DNA from: an uncultured Flavobacteriales bacterium
GTDB taxonomy: Bacteria > Bacteroidota > Bacteroidia > Flavobacteriales_G > Salibacteraceae
Direction of reading: 5' to 3'
Assembly (NCBI GenBank): GCA_913020435.1
Contig: CAJVZZ010000016.1
Span: forward strand, 1 to 64,000
Length of the DNA: 64,000 bases
Positions 53,719 to 62,942 of the stretch are shown here, in pieces (position 1 is the first letter of the stretch; every line of letters begins with the position of its first letter). Both the position numbers and the translations under genes were made by a program. The notes beneath the pieces were generated by a model. That model ran no database searches and had not been told where the DNA came from. It saw nothing but the letters and a program-made list of their open reading frames with translations.

Positions 53719-55020
53719 ATGACACTCATGGACATTACAGATAAATTATATTCTTATAATCCTAGGTCTATTGTTTTATATGGTCTTTTGATCATTCTCG
53801 CAATATATTTAAGTCACATTGGTATTGTAGAATATGCTTCTGATAAACTTGAAATGCAGCGGTGGGTAATTGCCTTCATTGGGTTTTTAGCGAATTTTGG
53901 AATTGTCTACCATCATATGACAACGCCCCCACATCCTAAATTTTTATTAGTAAAAAAACGAAGAGTAAATATTCGATTGCATGCATTCTTTGGAATTACC
54001 GAGGTTTTAGCAGGATCAATATGTTTGTTTTACCAAAGTGAAGTAGGAGGGATAATATTTGGGGTTTTGGCTATCCTACATGCTTTAACTGCTTTAAATC
54101 AAACCCCAACCGTCTTTGGTGCAAAAGGAATTATGATTCCTAGTTACATCTTTGCAGGGGCTTTGCATTTATATGTGGGTTATAGAATTTTGAATGAACC
54201 AACTTCTTTTTTCTGGATCATGAATACTTATTTAACCTTAAATATTTATGCTTATGTTAGGATCATAATGGTAGGTTGTGAAAAGGTGAACCTATTTAAG
54301 GGGTATCACTATTCTTTAGGTGTACTTTTAGCTGGTTTATTCGTAGGTCCTGCGTTGTTAGGCCCTGCTACTGCTGTATTTTTCGTTATTTTTATTGCGG
54401 TAAGTTACATTGCAATGAAACTTGTATTTGGTTTTACTTGGACCGAAATGAAAAGCTTTATGTGGAAGGAGCATGATCGAGAAAAATTAGTTGATCCAGA
54501 ATTAAAAAATAAGTGGCTTCGTGAAAATATAGGCGTAGATGTAAACTTGGCTGCTATCGATGAAACTACGGCAAAAGCAATTTTCAATAAACTAGATGAT
54601 AACAAGAACGGAGTTTTGGAGCCAGAAGAAATGGATGTTTTTCTAAAAACTTGGGGAATGACTTCTGGAGCTAGACAATCTCTTGAAAAGCATATGGGTA
54701 AGGACATTTCATTTGATGATTTTTATGAAATTGTAAAGTATTCTGGCGTGTCAATTAGATCAATAAAAAGCCTTTCAAAAGATGAAGAACATTCTGATGA
54801 AGAGAAAGCGAGATTGGTTTTTAATGAATTAGATATGGATAATAGTGGACATCTAGACTGCATTGAATTGGAATTACTCCTTTTAGAATATGGATTACCA
54901 CGAAATGAAGCAAAAACCTATCTAAAGAAATACGATACTGATGGAGACGGCGAAATCTCTTTTGAAGAGTTTTTAAAAGATTTTGGCCCATTGTGGAAGT
55001 TTGCCTATACCTATAGTTAA
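53719..55020 (+). CDS. Membrane protein with a calmodulin-like EF-hand domain
   Basis: 433 residues. The N-terminal part (about 15-240) has about seven to eight membrane helices with short loops. The C-terminal part (about 290-430) holds EF-hand motifs: canonical loops DDNKNGVLEPEE (about 294), DMDNSGHLDCIE (about 373) and DTDGDGEISFEE (about 410), and a degenerate one around MGKDISFDDFYE (about 330). This is a four-EF-hand, calmodulin-like layout in two pairs, with all Ca2+-ligand positions (D, D/N, D/N/S, E) kept in three loops. It should bind Ca2+; whether it is a channel, a sensor or an enzyme is open. An ATG two codons later is possible. Confidence 0.85.
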   Translation: MTLMDITDKLYSYNPRSIVLYGLLIILAIYLSHIGIVEYASDKLEMQRWVIAFIGFLANFGIVYHHMTTPPHPKFLLVKKRRVNIRLHAFFGITEVLAGSICLFYQSEVGGIIFGVLAILHALTALNQTPTVFGAKGIMIPSYIFAGALHLYVGYRILNEPTSFFWIMNTYLTLNIYAYVRIIMVGCEKVNLFKGYHYSLGVLLAGLFVGPALLGPATAVFFVIFIAVSYIAMKLVFGFTWTEMKSFMWKEHDREKLVDPELKNKWLRENIGVDVNLAAIDETTAKAIFNKLDDNKNGVLEPEEMDVFLKTWGMTSGARQSLEKHMGKDISFDDFYEIVKYSGVSIRSIKSLSKDEEHSDEEKARLVFNELDMDNSGHLDCIELELLLLEYGLPRNEAKTYLKKYDTDGDGEISFEEFLKDFGPLWKFAYTYS

Positions 55021-55176
55021 CCCTAACGGTCATTCCACATTTCTACAACAATAGGTATAAATGCTAAACTTGCAATTCAAATTGAATAAAACACGTTCTC
55101 TGTTTTACAATTATAGTTTTACTATTCAACACGAGTTTTGCGTAGTTTCCAAGTTCACCAACTGACATTTACCCCA

Positions 55177-55647
55177 CCTTAATAGGGGAGGATATTTCTC
55201 CAGTTAATGTCAAAAACACTTTGGGAGAGTCCATTAACCTATTGGATTCTTGGGCCGCTAAGCCCAAAATAATTATAGTTTATCGTGGAGGTTGGCGTCC
55301 ATTTTTCAATCGTCATTTAGCCGAAATTGGGATGCGAATAAAAGACATTCAAGCATTCAGTTATCAGTTAATTGCAATTAGTCCAGATGCCGCTCCACAA
55401 GCCAGAGAATCAATGTCAAAAAACGGATTGGAATTATCAAATTTATCCCAATGAGGAAGATGATTTTTCGAAGGCCATGGGAATAGCATTTTCGGCTCCT
55501 GAGGGAAACAATGAAATGTTACTCAATTATAGTTCCAATGAAAACAAAAGCTACTTAGCAATTCCTTTCGTTTTTGTGGTCAACACAGAGGGGGTTATAC
55601 GGTCTTTCTCATGTAATCCCAATGTACAAAGATCGATTGAATGCTAA
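55177..55647 (+). pseudogene. Peroxiredoxin-like family pseudogene
   Basis: LIGEDISPVNVKNTLGESIN, IIIVYRGGWRPFFNRHLAEI and YQLIAISPDAAPQARESMSK match the peroxiredoxin-like family, whose motif is YRGGWCPFCNRHL; here both cysteines are replaced (WRPFF). After NGLELSNLSQ the frame shifts, and the next frame continues YPNEEDDFSKAMGIAFSAPE, YLAIPFVFVVNTEGVIRSFS and stops. No start codon in a suitable place upstream. The cysteine changes and the frameshift together show decay. Confidence 0.75.
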
Positions 55648-55705
55648 TGTACTTATTGCAGTTTTGGAATAGCTGAATTTGGTCAAAGGTTAAAAAAAAC
55701 GGTAT

Positions 55706-55732
55706 AAAAAAAAGCCCCAAATGGGGCTTTTA
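55706..55732 (-). terminator. Rho-independent terminator of the YHYH gene
   Basis: AAAGCCCC-AAAT-GGGGCTTT with a run of eight A on the left: on the minus strand a GC-rich stem followed by T8, 24 bp past the stop codon at 55755. Confidence 0.85.
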
Positions 55733-55754
55733 AATATTCAATTAATTTTTGCAA

Positions 55755-57026
55755 CTATTTTTGAATAATTACTTTCTTGATACTAATATCTTGACCTTGA
55801 ACAATACGAAGTAGGTAATGTCCATTGTAAAGTGTTTTAGTATCAATATACCATATAGTACTTCCTTGTTTAAGGGTAGAAGATCGAACCACTTCTCCTT
55901 TTAACGTAACCAATTCTAATTCTATGTTGTTCTCAACTAACCCGCTAGCTTGAACCGCTACAAAATCCTGAGCAGGGTTTGGGAAAATACTGAAGTTTGT
56001 TTTTAGCTCAATTCCTTGGTAGTTTAATGAAGTTGTTGTGTCTTTTGAATAGGTTTCTACCGTTTCTGTAATTGTAGTAACCGTTCTACGCGCCCAGTTT
56101 CCATAAAAAGTTGGTCCTACCGCATAAGGATAAGCAGAATTCCAATTTTCATCCACTGTGCAGAAATAAGCGTAAATTCCTTTAGGATATTCTGGTGTAA
56201 CACAAAATCTTCCATTGTGCTCATCCAAATGTCCATTGGTAGATTTGTATTCATAATCTTCTCGATAATGACCAAGTGGGAAACTGGTACTAACAGCAGG
56301 ACCGTCAGTAACATCACTTCCATCTGCATAATGAGTTCTTGCAGTAATGCTTCTTAACTTATAGGATGAATTAATTCGAGCTATTCCTCCTTTTCCATCT
56401 GTATTGGCATAACCGTATGCTCCGTAAATAGGGAATCCGTCATAAGCAAACCCAATTAAAGGCGAATGTTTGGTAGAATCAATTGAATAAAGTCCATCCG
56501 CATCATATAGATTACAAATCGTAGAAATTACCTTTTGATCTAATTTAAAGGCAGAAGGGTTTTGATGGTGATGGTAATTTCCCATAGCCGGGTGACCTTT
56601 TGAACAATCAAACCCATCCATTTCTGCTGGTACAGCATCCCGGTTCCAAACACCGTCACCTCGTCCGCCACTTGGTCCGCCTTGATCTTTTGCGGCACTT
56701 AAACTATAAGAAACTCCATCTCTGTAATCGAAAAGGGCAACTCCATTTACAAATACACCAATATTTCCTGCGGTTGACGCCGTAGGTGTACCAGTATTTT
56801 TAGCAGGATTCAATGGAATTTTGAATATAGCATCTTGATCGGATGCTAATGACGGATTTCTATCTAAAAAAGGTCCGGTCGGGTATGCCGGAATTCCATG
56901 TGTATTTATGTAAACAAAATCATTGGAGTATTGTACTTTCTGTACATTGGCCAATACATTGTCTTTAATTACAGTTGAATTTCTCAAAAAATACCCTAGC
57001 ATTAAACTTGAAATTCGCGAGCACAC
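55755..57026 (-). pseudogene. YHYH-domain T9SS protein gene, 5'-truncated
   Basis: 423 codons. From about residue 12 to 320 it matches YHYH proteins: YFLRNSTVIKDNVLANVQ, THGIPAYPTGPF, MDGFDCSKGHPAMGNYHHHQ, LIGFAYDGFPIYGAYG, GHYREDYEYK. A T9SS tail follows (FSIFPNPAQDFVAV to IKKVIIQK). The first eleven residues (MCSRISSLMLG) come from an unrelated sequence: they are the antisense of an OmpA fragment. There is no signal peptide, which a T9SS cargo needs, so the gene was cut at about 56975-56990 and is probably non-functional. Function of YHYH domains is not established. Confidence 0.7.
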
Positions 57027-57234
57027 TGATAATGTGGGTGATCATGAATCAAATATTGAATTGTCTAAAGCAAGGGGGGCAAAAATCAGATTACTGCTAA
57101 TAGAAAAAGGCGTTTTAACGAAACAACTCAAATCAAAAGGTTACGGTGAAACGGCCGCGCTTTTTAAAAATGATACTGACGAAAATTGGTTACAAAATAG
57201 ACGCATATCTATTGAGATACTAGATGATAAATAA
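56974..57234 (+). pseudogene. OmpA C-terminal domain fragment
   Basis: VEFLKKYPSIKLEIREHTDN, VGDHESNIELSKARGAKIRL, KSKGYGETAALFKNDTDENW and QNRRISIEIL are the peptidoglycan-binding core of an OmpA/MotB domain (HTDN, then NxxLSxxRA, then GYGE, then NRRIxIEI). Everything before it is missing; upstream bases are the coding sequence of the YHYH gene on the other strand. So this is the 3' end of an OmpA-like gene joined to a foreign sequence. Confidence 0.75.
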
Positions 57235-57303
57235 AAAAACCGTTTTTTTGTAACCACTTCTATTTGGTTTACGACTAACGTTGTGAACGCAAATATTTAA
57301 ATT

Positions 57304-57642
57304 ATGTATCAAGCAGTAGAATTATTAATACCATTAGCAGGCATGGCAATGGTTTTTGGAATAGTTTACGTTAGTGTAACAGCAGAAAATCGGAAAAACT
57401 TAGCCATGATTGAGGCGGGTTTGAATCCGAATGAAAAGAAAGAAGAGAGCAAGGGTAATCTCAAAAAGGGTCTCTTGCTCTTCTTTATACCAATAGGTTA
57501 TTTTGTTGGCAGAACTCTGGAGTTCTTAGGCGGAGGCTCAAATATGAGAGGAATTCTTAGCGCTGTACTTTTTGGGGGATTAGCACTACTCATTTTCTAC
57601 TTTTTAAATCCAGAGCCAAAAGATAAAGAGTTAAATTCTTAA
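57304..57642 (+). CDS. Small membrane protein (DUF6249-like) upstream of sigma factor
   Basis: 112 residues: an N-terminal membrane helix (about 5-25), a basic-acidic cytosolic stretch (ENRKNLAMIEAGLNPNEKKE), then two more helices (about 52-72 and 78-97). The motif NLAMIEAGLNP and the later GxLLxxIxxGYxxG look like DUF6249, small membrane proteins often next to sigma factor genes. First gene of a three-gene operon; the sigma gene starts 10 bp later. Confidence 0.75.
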   Translation: MYQAVELLIPLAGMAMVFGIVYVSVTAENRKNLAMIEAGLNPNEKKEESKGNLKKGLLLFFIPIGYFVGRTLEFLGGGSNMRGILSAVLFGGLALLIFYFLNPEPKDKELNS

Positions 57643-57651
57643 TCTGACTGA

Positions 57652-58212
57652 ATGTCTGAATGTACACTTATTAAAAAAGTTCAAGAAGGTGATTCATCAG
57701 CTTTCTCCGAATTGGTAGACCAAAACAAAAACTTGGTTTATTCAATTGTTTTGAGAATGGTAAAAAACCAGGAGGACGCTGAAGAGGTTGCTCAAGATGC
57801 TTTTATAAAAGCGTTTCATCAGATTAAGAAATTTAGAGGTGACTCAAAGTTTTCTACTTGGATATATAAGATTGCCTATTTCTGCGCTGTCGACCATCTA
57901 AGAAAAAGAAAACAACTCAATTCAAGCATTGATTTGATTTCTATTGCGAGTGATGACGACTCTGTGTTAGATAACATACACAAAGCAGAAAAAAAGGAAT
58001 ACTTAAACCAAGCAATTGCCTATTTAAAACCCATCGACAGAAACTTGATTTCAATGCACTATATGCAAGAATTGAGTATTGAGGAGATTGAAAAAGTGAC
58101 CTTATTTTCTCATTCTAATATCAAAGTAAAATTGATGCGGATTCGAAAACAGCTGAATGGGATTTTAACGGCATTGATGAAAAATGAAATTGAAAGTTTT
58201 ATAAAATCATAA
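57652..58212 (+). CDS. ECF sigma factor (RpoE-like)
   Basis: 186 residues. Region 2: FSELVDQNKNLVYSIVLRMV with NQEDAEEVAQDAFIKAFHQI and FSTWIYKIAYFCAVDHLRKR; region 4: LKPIDRNLISMHYMQELSIE and FSHSNIKVKLMRIRKQL. The canonical ECF layout and length. It directs RNA polymerase to a small set of genes, with no promoter specificity readable here. Downstream neighbour at 58215 may be its anti-sigma factor. Confidence 0.93.
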   Translation: MSECTLIKKVQEGDSSAFSELVDQNKNLVYSIVLRMVKNQEDAEEVAQDAFIKAFHQIKKFRGDSKFSTWIYKIAYFCAVDHLRKRKQLNSSIDLISIASDDDSVLDNIHKAEKKEYLNQAIAYLKPIDRNLISMHYMQELSIEEIEKVTLFSHSNIKVKLMRIRKQLNGILTALMKNEIESFIKS

Positions 58213-58214
58213 AA

Positions 58215-58583
58215 ATGAGACAAGACATTTATAATAATAACTTAAAAGAAAATTTCGAAAATAGCCTTACGCCTTCTCCTGATTTTACAGCTAATGTTAT
58301 GCAACAATTGAATAAATTGGTTGAAACTAAGCCAGTCATTGAACCCCTAATTTCAACTAAAATATGGTGGATTGTTGTAGCAGTTTTTTGCAGTATTGGA
58401 TTATTTCCTCTATTATTCGGGATTAAGGAACACAACCATTCTATTTGGAATAATCATAATTTTACTCTAAGCTCTATTCCCGATTTAAAAGCAACTATCA
58501 ATTTGATGTTTAGTTTACTATATGTTTTTGGGCTTTTGATAATAGGTGACCTCTTTTTGAGGTTCAAAAAAGTGCTTGCTTAA
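58215..58583 (+). CDS. Putative anti-sigma/membrane protein
   Basis: 122 residues: a short cytoplasmic N-terminus (NLKENFENSLTPSPDFTANV), then membrane helices at about 50-72 and 95-115. Begins two bases after the sigma gene stop. The N-terminal helix (SPDFTANVMQQLNKL) is typical of small anti-sigma-like proteins that follow ECF sigma genes in Bacteroidota. No zinc motif seen, so the assignment rests on position. Confidence 0.65.
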   Translation: MRQDIYNNNLKENFENSLTPSPDFTANVMQQLNKLVETKPVIEPLISTKIWWIVVAVFCSIGLFPLLFGIKEHNHSIWNNHNFTLSSIPDLKATINLMFSLLYVFGLLIIGDLFLRFKKVLA

Positions 58584-58598
58584 GCTATTATTAAAATC

Positions 58599-58633
58599 AA
58601 AAAGCCACCTCGATTGCTCGAAGTGGCCTTTAA
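58599..58633. terminator. Bidirectional terminator
   Basis: AAAGCCACCTCGA-TTGC-TCGAAGTGGCCTTT: a stem of about 12 bp with one mismatch flanked by A and T runs, between the converging sigma operon and the 1198-residue T9SS gene. Confidence 0.75.
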
Positions 58634-58652
58634 AACTAGTTAGAATCTAAAA

Positions 58653-61600
58653 TTACTGAATAACTATTCTTGTGATTTTTCCTTCCTGTGTTTTGAGAAT
58701 ATAGGTTCCTTTATCATAGTTGGAAACATCTAAAGAGGCTGCTTCATTCTGTTCCTCAATCAATACTCCGGAGATATTAAAAACAGATATGGCCGCAGGC
58801 ATATTGAAGTAAACTTTGTCGTTTGAAACTGGATTTGGATAAACTCTAAAGTCATTCGTATTTTGAACTTCTACAACACTTACTTCCTTATCTGTTGTAT
58901 CAATTGGTTCTTCAACTTTAACATCATTAGCTACTTTGAAGATGCTAATTGTTGCACTCACTTCATTTGCCATAATTACCAGACCTGTATCGATTGGACT
59001 TTCATTTCCAGAAAGGTAAATAATACCTTCTGGCCCCAAGTCGCCGCCTTCATCAGCACCTAAATCTCTATTGTTTATGTAATTCACAAACATAGCATTA
59101 GCAGGGTCTGTTATGTCGTAAACCATCAATCCGCCTGCTCTTTCCAACGTAATAAAGACGAACACTTTCTCCCCCACCTTACCTATTGTAATACCCTCTG
59201 GTTCTGGGCCTTTATTGTCACTTCTGTTTTTGTATTTGTTGTTCGAATTACTTGCATTGAACAGCGATTTGTATTTAGGATCGTTTGCAGTAATTCGTTC
59301 AAAATCATCTCCACTATCAAATAAAATCATTCCCGTTGTTGCATCCCAAATACTGAAAGATCGCGAACCAAATACATGAATTTCTTCAAATAATCCATCG
59401 TTGTTTTTATCACCACTTGCGTTGGTAATATTAATTCGACCAAGCGCCTCAGAGATTTTCATAATATCGAAATTCTTGAATACCGTTGGGTCTAAATTGT
59501 AAGAACCATCAGTAAGCTTAACCTCTTCTTCATAAGTATCATATTCTCTGGAATCTCCTTCGTTTGCAGTTACCAAATAGGTTTTTCCATTCATTGTATA
59601 GTTCGCCATAGCATCTGGCATATACATCCCTCTTATTGGATAATTGGCAAAAATGATAGTGTCTGATTTATCGGAAACATCCAATGCGTTACCAACAAGA
59701 CTGTGATCTTTTGTTCCTAATGGAATCAGTTTAGTGATTGTCATTGTCGTTAAATCAATAACACCAACAGCATTGTTCTCTTGCAAGGTTACCCATGCCA
59801 TTTTACTATCATGAGAAACAGTGATAAATTCTGGCTCTAAATCTTGAGAAACCGATGCATTTGGGCCAAATATTCTAATTCCTTGAGCAATTAGCGCTGC
59901 GCTGTCTTTATCGAAAGAATTGAAAGTAAGCATTGTCACTTTACTCTGATCAATACTTGATAACCCTCCCGAAACATCAATAATTGAAATGCTGCCTTCT
60001 GGGTCAATTGTGTAATCGTCGTTTGGTTGTCCTTCGTTTGCTATTAAAACATAATTTCCATCAGGAGTAAATGTCACCATATCTGGTAAATTTCCGACCG
60101 TCACTACTTTTCTATTGTTTCCGTCAAGGTCCATAAATATAACCTTACCATCTGCAAAGTTTGCAACGTTCACAGTTGCCGCAACTATTCCATTCTTTGT
60201 AGTAACACTAGTCGCATCTGTTCCTTCAGTAGACATATCTATCGAACTAATAGAAGATACATTCATAGGATCCGAAAAATCAAGAATTTCAACCTTGATT
60301 GCCGTTGAGTTCAACACAAACATGCGCTGTGAAGCAGCATCGTAGCTAATAATCTCAGCAGAACCTGTTGAATCTACTAAATAGCTGTTCATATAGCTTA
60401 CATCAATTGAATTGCTCGCCACTGGAACTTGAAAATCGGTATCCAAAATATAAATAAGACTCTCTTTTGCTGAACCTATAAAGCCGTTGGTGGCGTTCGA
60501 TAATTCCAATCCAAAAAATCGATCGCTTTTTAGTGAAGAATTATTAATGATAGGAATCGTTAGTTGGATTGAAGCAGCAGTTTTAGCAGGGAAGGTCAAT
60601 GTTTGTTTTGCAAACGTGAAGTCTGCACCAACCAAAGCAGTTCCTATATTTGGAATAACATCTACATCAACCGTTACAACGCTGTCGTAAACATTTGACA
60701 AGACCACTGACAGTTCTAAGGTTCCATCATTTTCATTGATTCTTGCGTATGATTCTTCGAAATTGATCGCTGGAATAATGACTGCAGAAAAAGAACCTGG
60801 AGTTGCCAAAACTTGGATACCTCCTATTGTTGTAACTAAGTTGGTTGCAGCTATCCAATTCAAGCCATCATTGATATTTATAGTAGGGTCCAATAATTCT
60901 AAGGAAGGTCCAGATCCATCTGGGCTTGTTGGCCATGGAGAAGCATCATCATATTCTACATCACAAATAACTGTTCCTGCGGTGTTTTTGATTTGAAGTA
61001 ACTCTCCCCCATTTCCAAACACATTTGAGAATGCTGGCGGTAAATCGACAAAAGGTACACCGTAATATTTGTCGGCAGAATCTTTATCAGTTGCAAATAA
61101 TAAGATTGCGCCTGCTGCTAAACTAGTTTCTGGTATTGCGAATTTAAATCCACCTTCATCACTCAATTCCAAGCCACCTAATTCAATTGAATTTTTTCCG
61201 TAATTGTAGATTTCAATAAACTCCAATTCATCAGATATTGACGAAGGCGCATTGTACATGATTTCAGAAATAACCAAAGTAGGCGCAGTTTCATTGTAAT
61301 AAAAAGCATTTGAAATGTAGCTTAGACTCATAGTGTTATTAGCAGCATCGCTAATATTCGATACCGTAATCGTATATGCCTTTCCAATAGTAAATGCTTG
61401 GTGATAAACAATAGCAGTGTTTGTTATCGAACTGTATTTTACAGAGTCAATACTTACCGCTGGAGAAAAGCTGTAATTAGAAACATTAGTTACAGAGCCG
61501 TTTGTAACGTCCTCTGAAAAATAGATTTTAGTAGAAGTTTGACTCAATGATGCGCTCATTGGAATAAATGGAGCAGTAACATCAGTTGCTGAAAAAGCAA

Positions 61601-62249
61601 ATACAGAGCTATTCCATGGTAAATCTGGAACTATCTGATCTATACTCTGATCGCCTGAGCCATCTTGCGTGTCCCAGTTGCTTGCAGCATTTAACGCTTT
61701 TAGATATCCATTTTTATCAATGCCCGATCTCGCTCCCTTATATTCAGCAATATCGACACCTTCTGGTAAAACAATAGCAGTAAGTCCTGCGATTAGTCCC
61801 GTATTATTTAATGTACCAAATCCTGAAGCTGAATTCGAAATTGCTGCTAACATAATAGAAACTGTTCTTGGAGAGGTTCCTTGAAAAGCAAATATTGCTT
61901 CACTTCCCGAAGAAAAACCACCTGCATTATTAACGGTAATGTTTCCAATTGAAGGGTTTATAGTTTGGCTTACACTTAACACAGAAACAATGGTTCCTGG
62001 TGAAATTCCATTGGCACCAGAATTCCAAGTAAAGTCTCCTTCATCGTTACCCAATTGCTGGCCATCCCATTCCGAATCGCAGAATATAATATTGGTACTT
62101 GGCGGAATCGAATCGAATATTACAAAGGCAAAATCATCGTCGCCATCTGCATTAAAACCTACAAAGGCTATTGAGCCTGTTCCTAGTTGTGCTAGGAGCT
62201 GAGCTCCTATACTTAAAAATGCTAGGGTAAAAAGTAATCGTATTTTCAT
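58653..62249 (-). CDS. Large secreted protein with lamin-tail, Calx-beta and choice-of-anchor I regions, T9SS-sorted
   Basis: 1198 residues: signal peptide (about 1-21), an N-terminal domain (to about 215), an SbsA/Ig-like stretch, a lamin-tail domain (about 320-460; LVISEIMYNAPSSISDELEF, IEIYNYGKNSIELGGLELSD), a Calx-beta domain (about 500-610; RINENDGTLELSVVLSN), a choice-of-anchor I beta-propeller region (about 630-1110; VLIANEGQPNDDYTIDPEGS, KTYLVTANEGDSREYDTYEE, KGPEPEGITIG) and a T9SS tail (FRVYPNPVSNDKVYF to ITRIVIQ). Surface or extracellular; related proteins have been annotated as possible phosphatases, but no catalytic site is evident. Confidence 0.9.
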   Translation of the reverse strand: MKIRLLFTLAFLSIGAQLLAQLGTGSIAFVGFNADGDDDFAFVIFDSIPPSTNIIFCDSEWDGQQLGNDEGDFTWNSGANGISPGTIVSVLSVSQTINPSIGNITVNNAGGFSSGSEAIFAFQGTSPRTVSIMLAAISNSASGFGTLNNTGLIAGLTAIVLPEGVDIAEYKGARSGIDKNGYLKALNAASNWDTQDGSGDQSIDQIVPDLPWNSSVFAFSATDVTAPFIPMSASLSQTSTKIYFSEDVTNGSVTNVSNYSFSPAVSIDSVKYSSITNTAIVYHQAFTIGKAYTITVSNISDAANNTMSLSYISNAFYYNETAPTLVISEIMYNAPSSISDELEFIEIYNYGKNSIELGGLELSDEGGFKFAIPETSLAAGAILLFATDKDSADKYYGVPFVDLPPAFSNVFGNGGELLQIKNTAGTVICDVEYDDASPWPTSPDGSGPSLELLDPTININDGLNWIAATNLVTTIGGIQVLATPGSFSAVIIPAINFEESYARINENDGTLELSVVLSNVYDSVVTVDVDVIPNIGTALVGADFTFAKQTLTFPAKTAASIQLTIPIINNSSLKSDRFFGLELSNATNGFIGSAKESLIYILDTDFQVPVASNSIDVSYMNSYLVDSTGSAEIISYDAASQRMFVLNSTAIKVEILDFSDPMNVSSISSIDMSTEGTDATSVTTKNGIVAATVNVANFADGKVIFMDLDGNNRKVVTVGNLPDMVTFTPDGNYVLIANEGQPNDDYTIDPEGSISIIDVSGGLSSIDQSKVTMLTFNSFDKDSAALIAQGIRIFGPNASVSQDLEPEFITVSHDSKMAWVTLQENNAVGVIDLTTMTITKLIPLGTKDHSLVGNALDVSDKSDTIIFANYPIRGMYMPDAMANYTMNGKTYLVTANEGDSREYDTYEEEVKLTDGSYNLDPTVFKNFDIMKISEALGRINITNASGDKNNDGLFEEIHVFGSRSFSIWDATTGMILFDSGDDFERITANDPKYKSLFNASNSNNKYKNRSDNKGPEPEGITIGKVGEKVFVFITLERAGGLMVYDITDPANAMFVNYINNRDLGADEGGDLGPEGIIYLSGNESPIDTGLVIMANEVSATISIFKVANDVKVEEPIDTTDKEVSVVEVQNTNDFRVYPNPVSNDKVYFNMPAAISVFNISGVLIEEQNEAASLDVSNYDKGTYILKTQEGKITRIVIQ

Positions 62250-62942
62250 TTGTTAAATAGTTTTTATTTATCCAACAAATCACGGATTTGAATTCCGCTA
62301 AGTGCTTAACTCAATGTTACCAGTTGGTTATTGTAAAAAGGACTTATCAATTCCTTCTGGTTAAGTTTTACCGATTCAAATTAACTAAAGCTATCCTTAG
62401 AAACATCTAAAGTAAATCCGTCAATAGCTGCGGCCTTTTCAAAATTTATAACGTGCGAGAGATCACTGCCCCAATTAACCTTGTGTTAAAATGGAAAAAT
62501 AAACTTCTTAAAATAAATTTCATTTTCCAAGCTAAAAATCAAAAATTAAGGTGTCTTATTTTGGAAGCCAGGAAACCTTAGCTGCTCTGCCTGGAACAGG
62601 AAAAGAGGTAGGCCAAATAGATGAAATATTAATAGAAAAATCGATTAAAGTAGAGCTATCTATAGGCTATGCAATCAGTGGATAAAACATAAAAGCAATG
62701 AAAAGTACCTCCCTCATTGAAGCAATTAAACATGGTTTTTTTGAAAAAAAATAAGGAGTAAAAAAGCGAACTAGAACCTAGTTTTTAAGGAGTTAAACAC
62801 GAAAAAAATCTACGAATCAGATCGGGACTATTACTTTCGAATGCCTAAGAAGGATTAGTAAGTGGAAGCGGTAAAATAAAAACAAAATTGGCACTAGAAT
62901 CTCGGCGTTATAAGCCCAAGAAAGAAAACCATTCAACAAAAA
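62250..62942. other. Intergenic region with a CHAT-domain remnant
   Basis: About 690 bp between two minus-strand genes, with the plus-strand CHAT remnant at 62548-62754 and a following open stretch (NLVFKELNTKKIYESDRDYY, to about 62854) that may belong to it. Confidence 0.4.
62548..62754 (+). pseudogene. CHAT-domain (caspase-like) protein remnant
   Basis: Reads KVSYFGSQETLAALPGTGKE, VGQIDEILIEKSIKVELSIG, then YAISG-stop-NIKAMKSTSLIEAIKHGFF. The pattern LPGTGKEVxxI ... NIKxMxSxSLIxxxxHGFF matches CHAT-domain proteins (LPGTxxEVxxI; later SPxxLHIATHGFF with the catalytic His). Internal stop, no start codon, and no cysteine half. It is a small piece of a dead gene; the catalytic Cys block was not found downstream. 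Confidence 0.5.
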
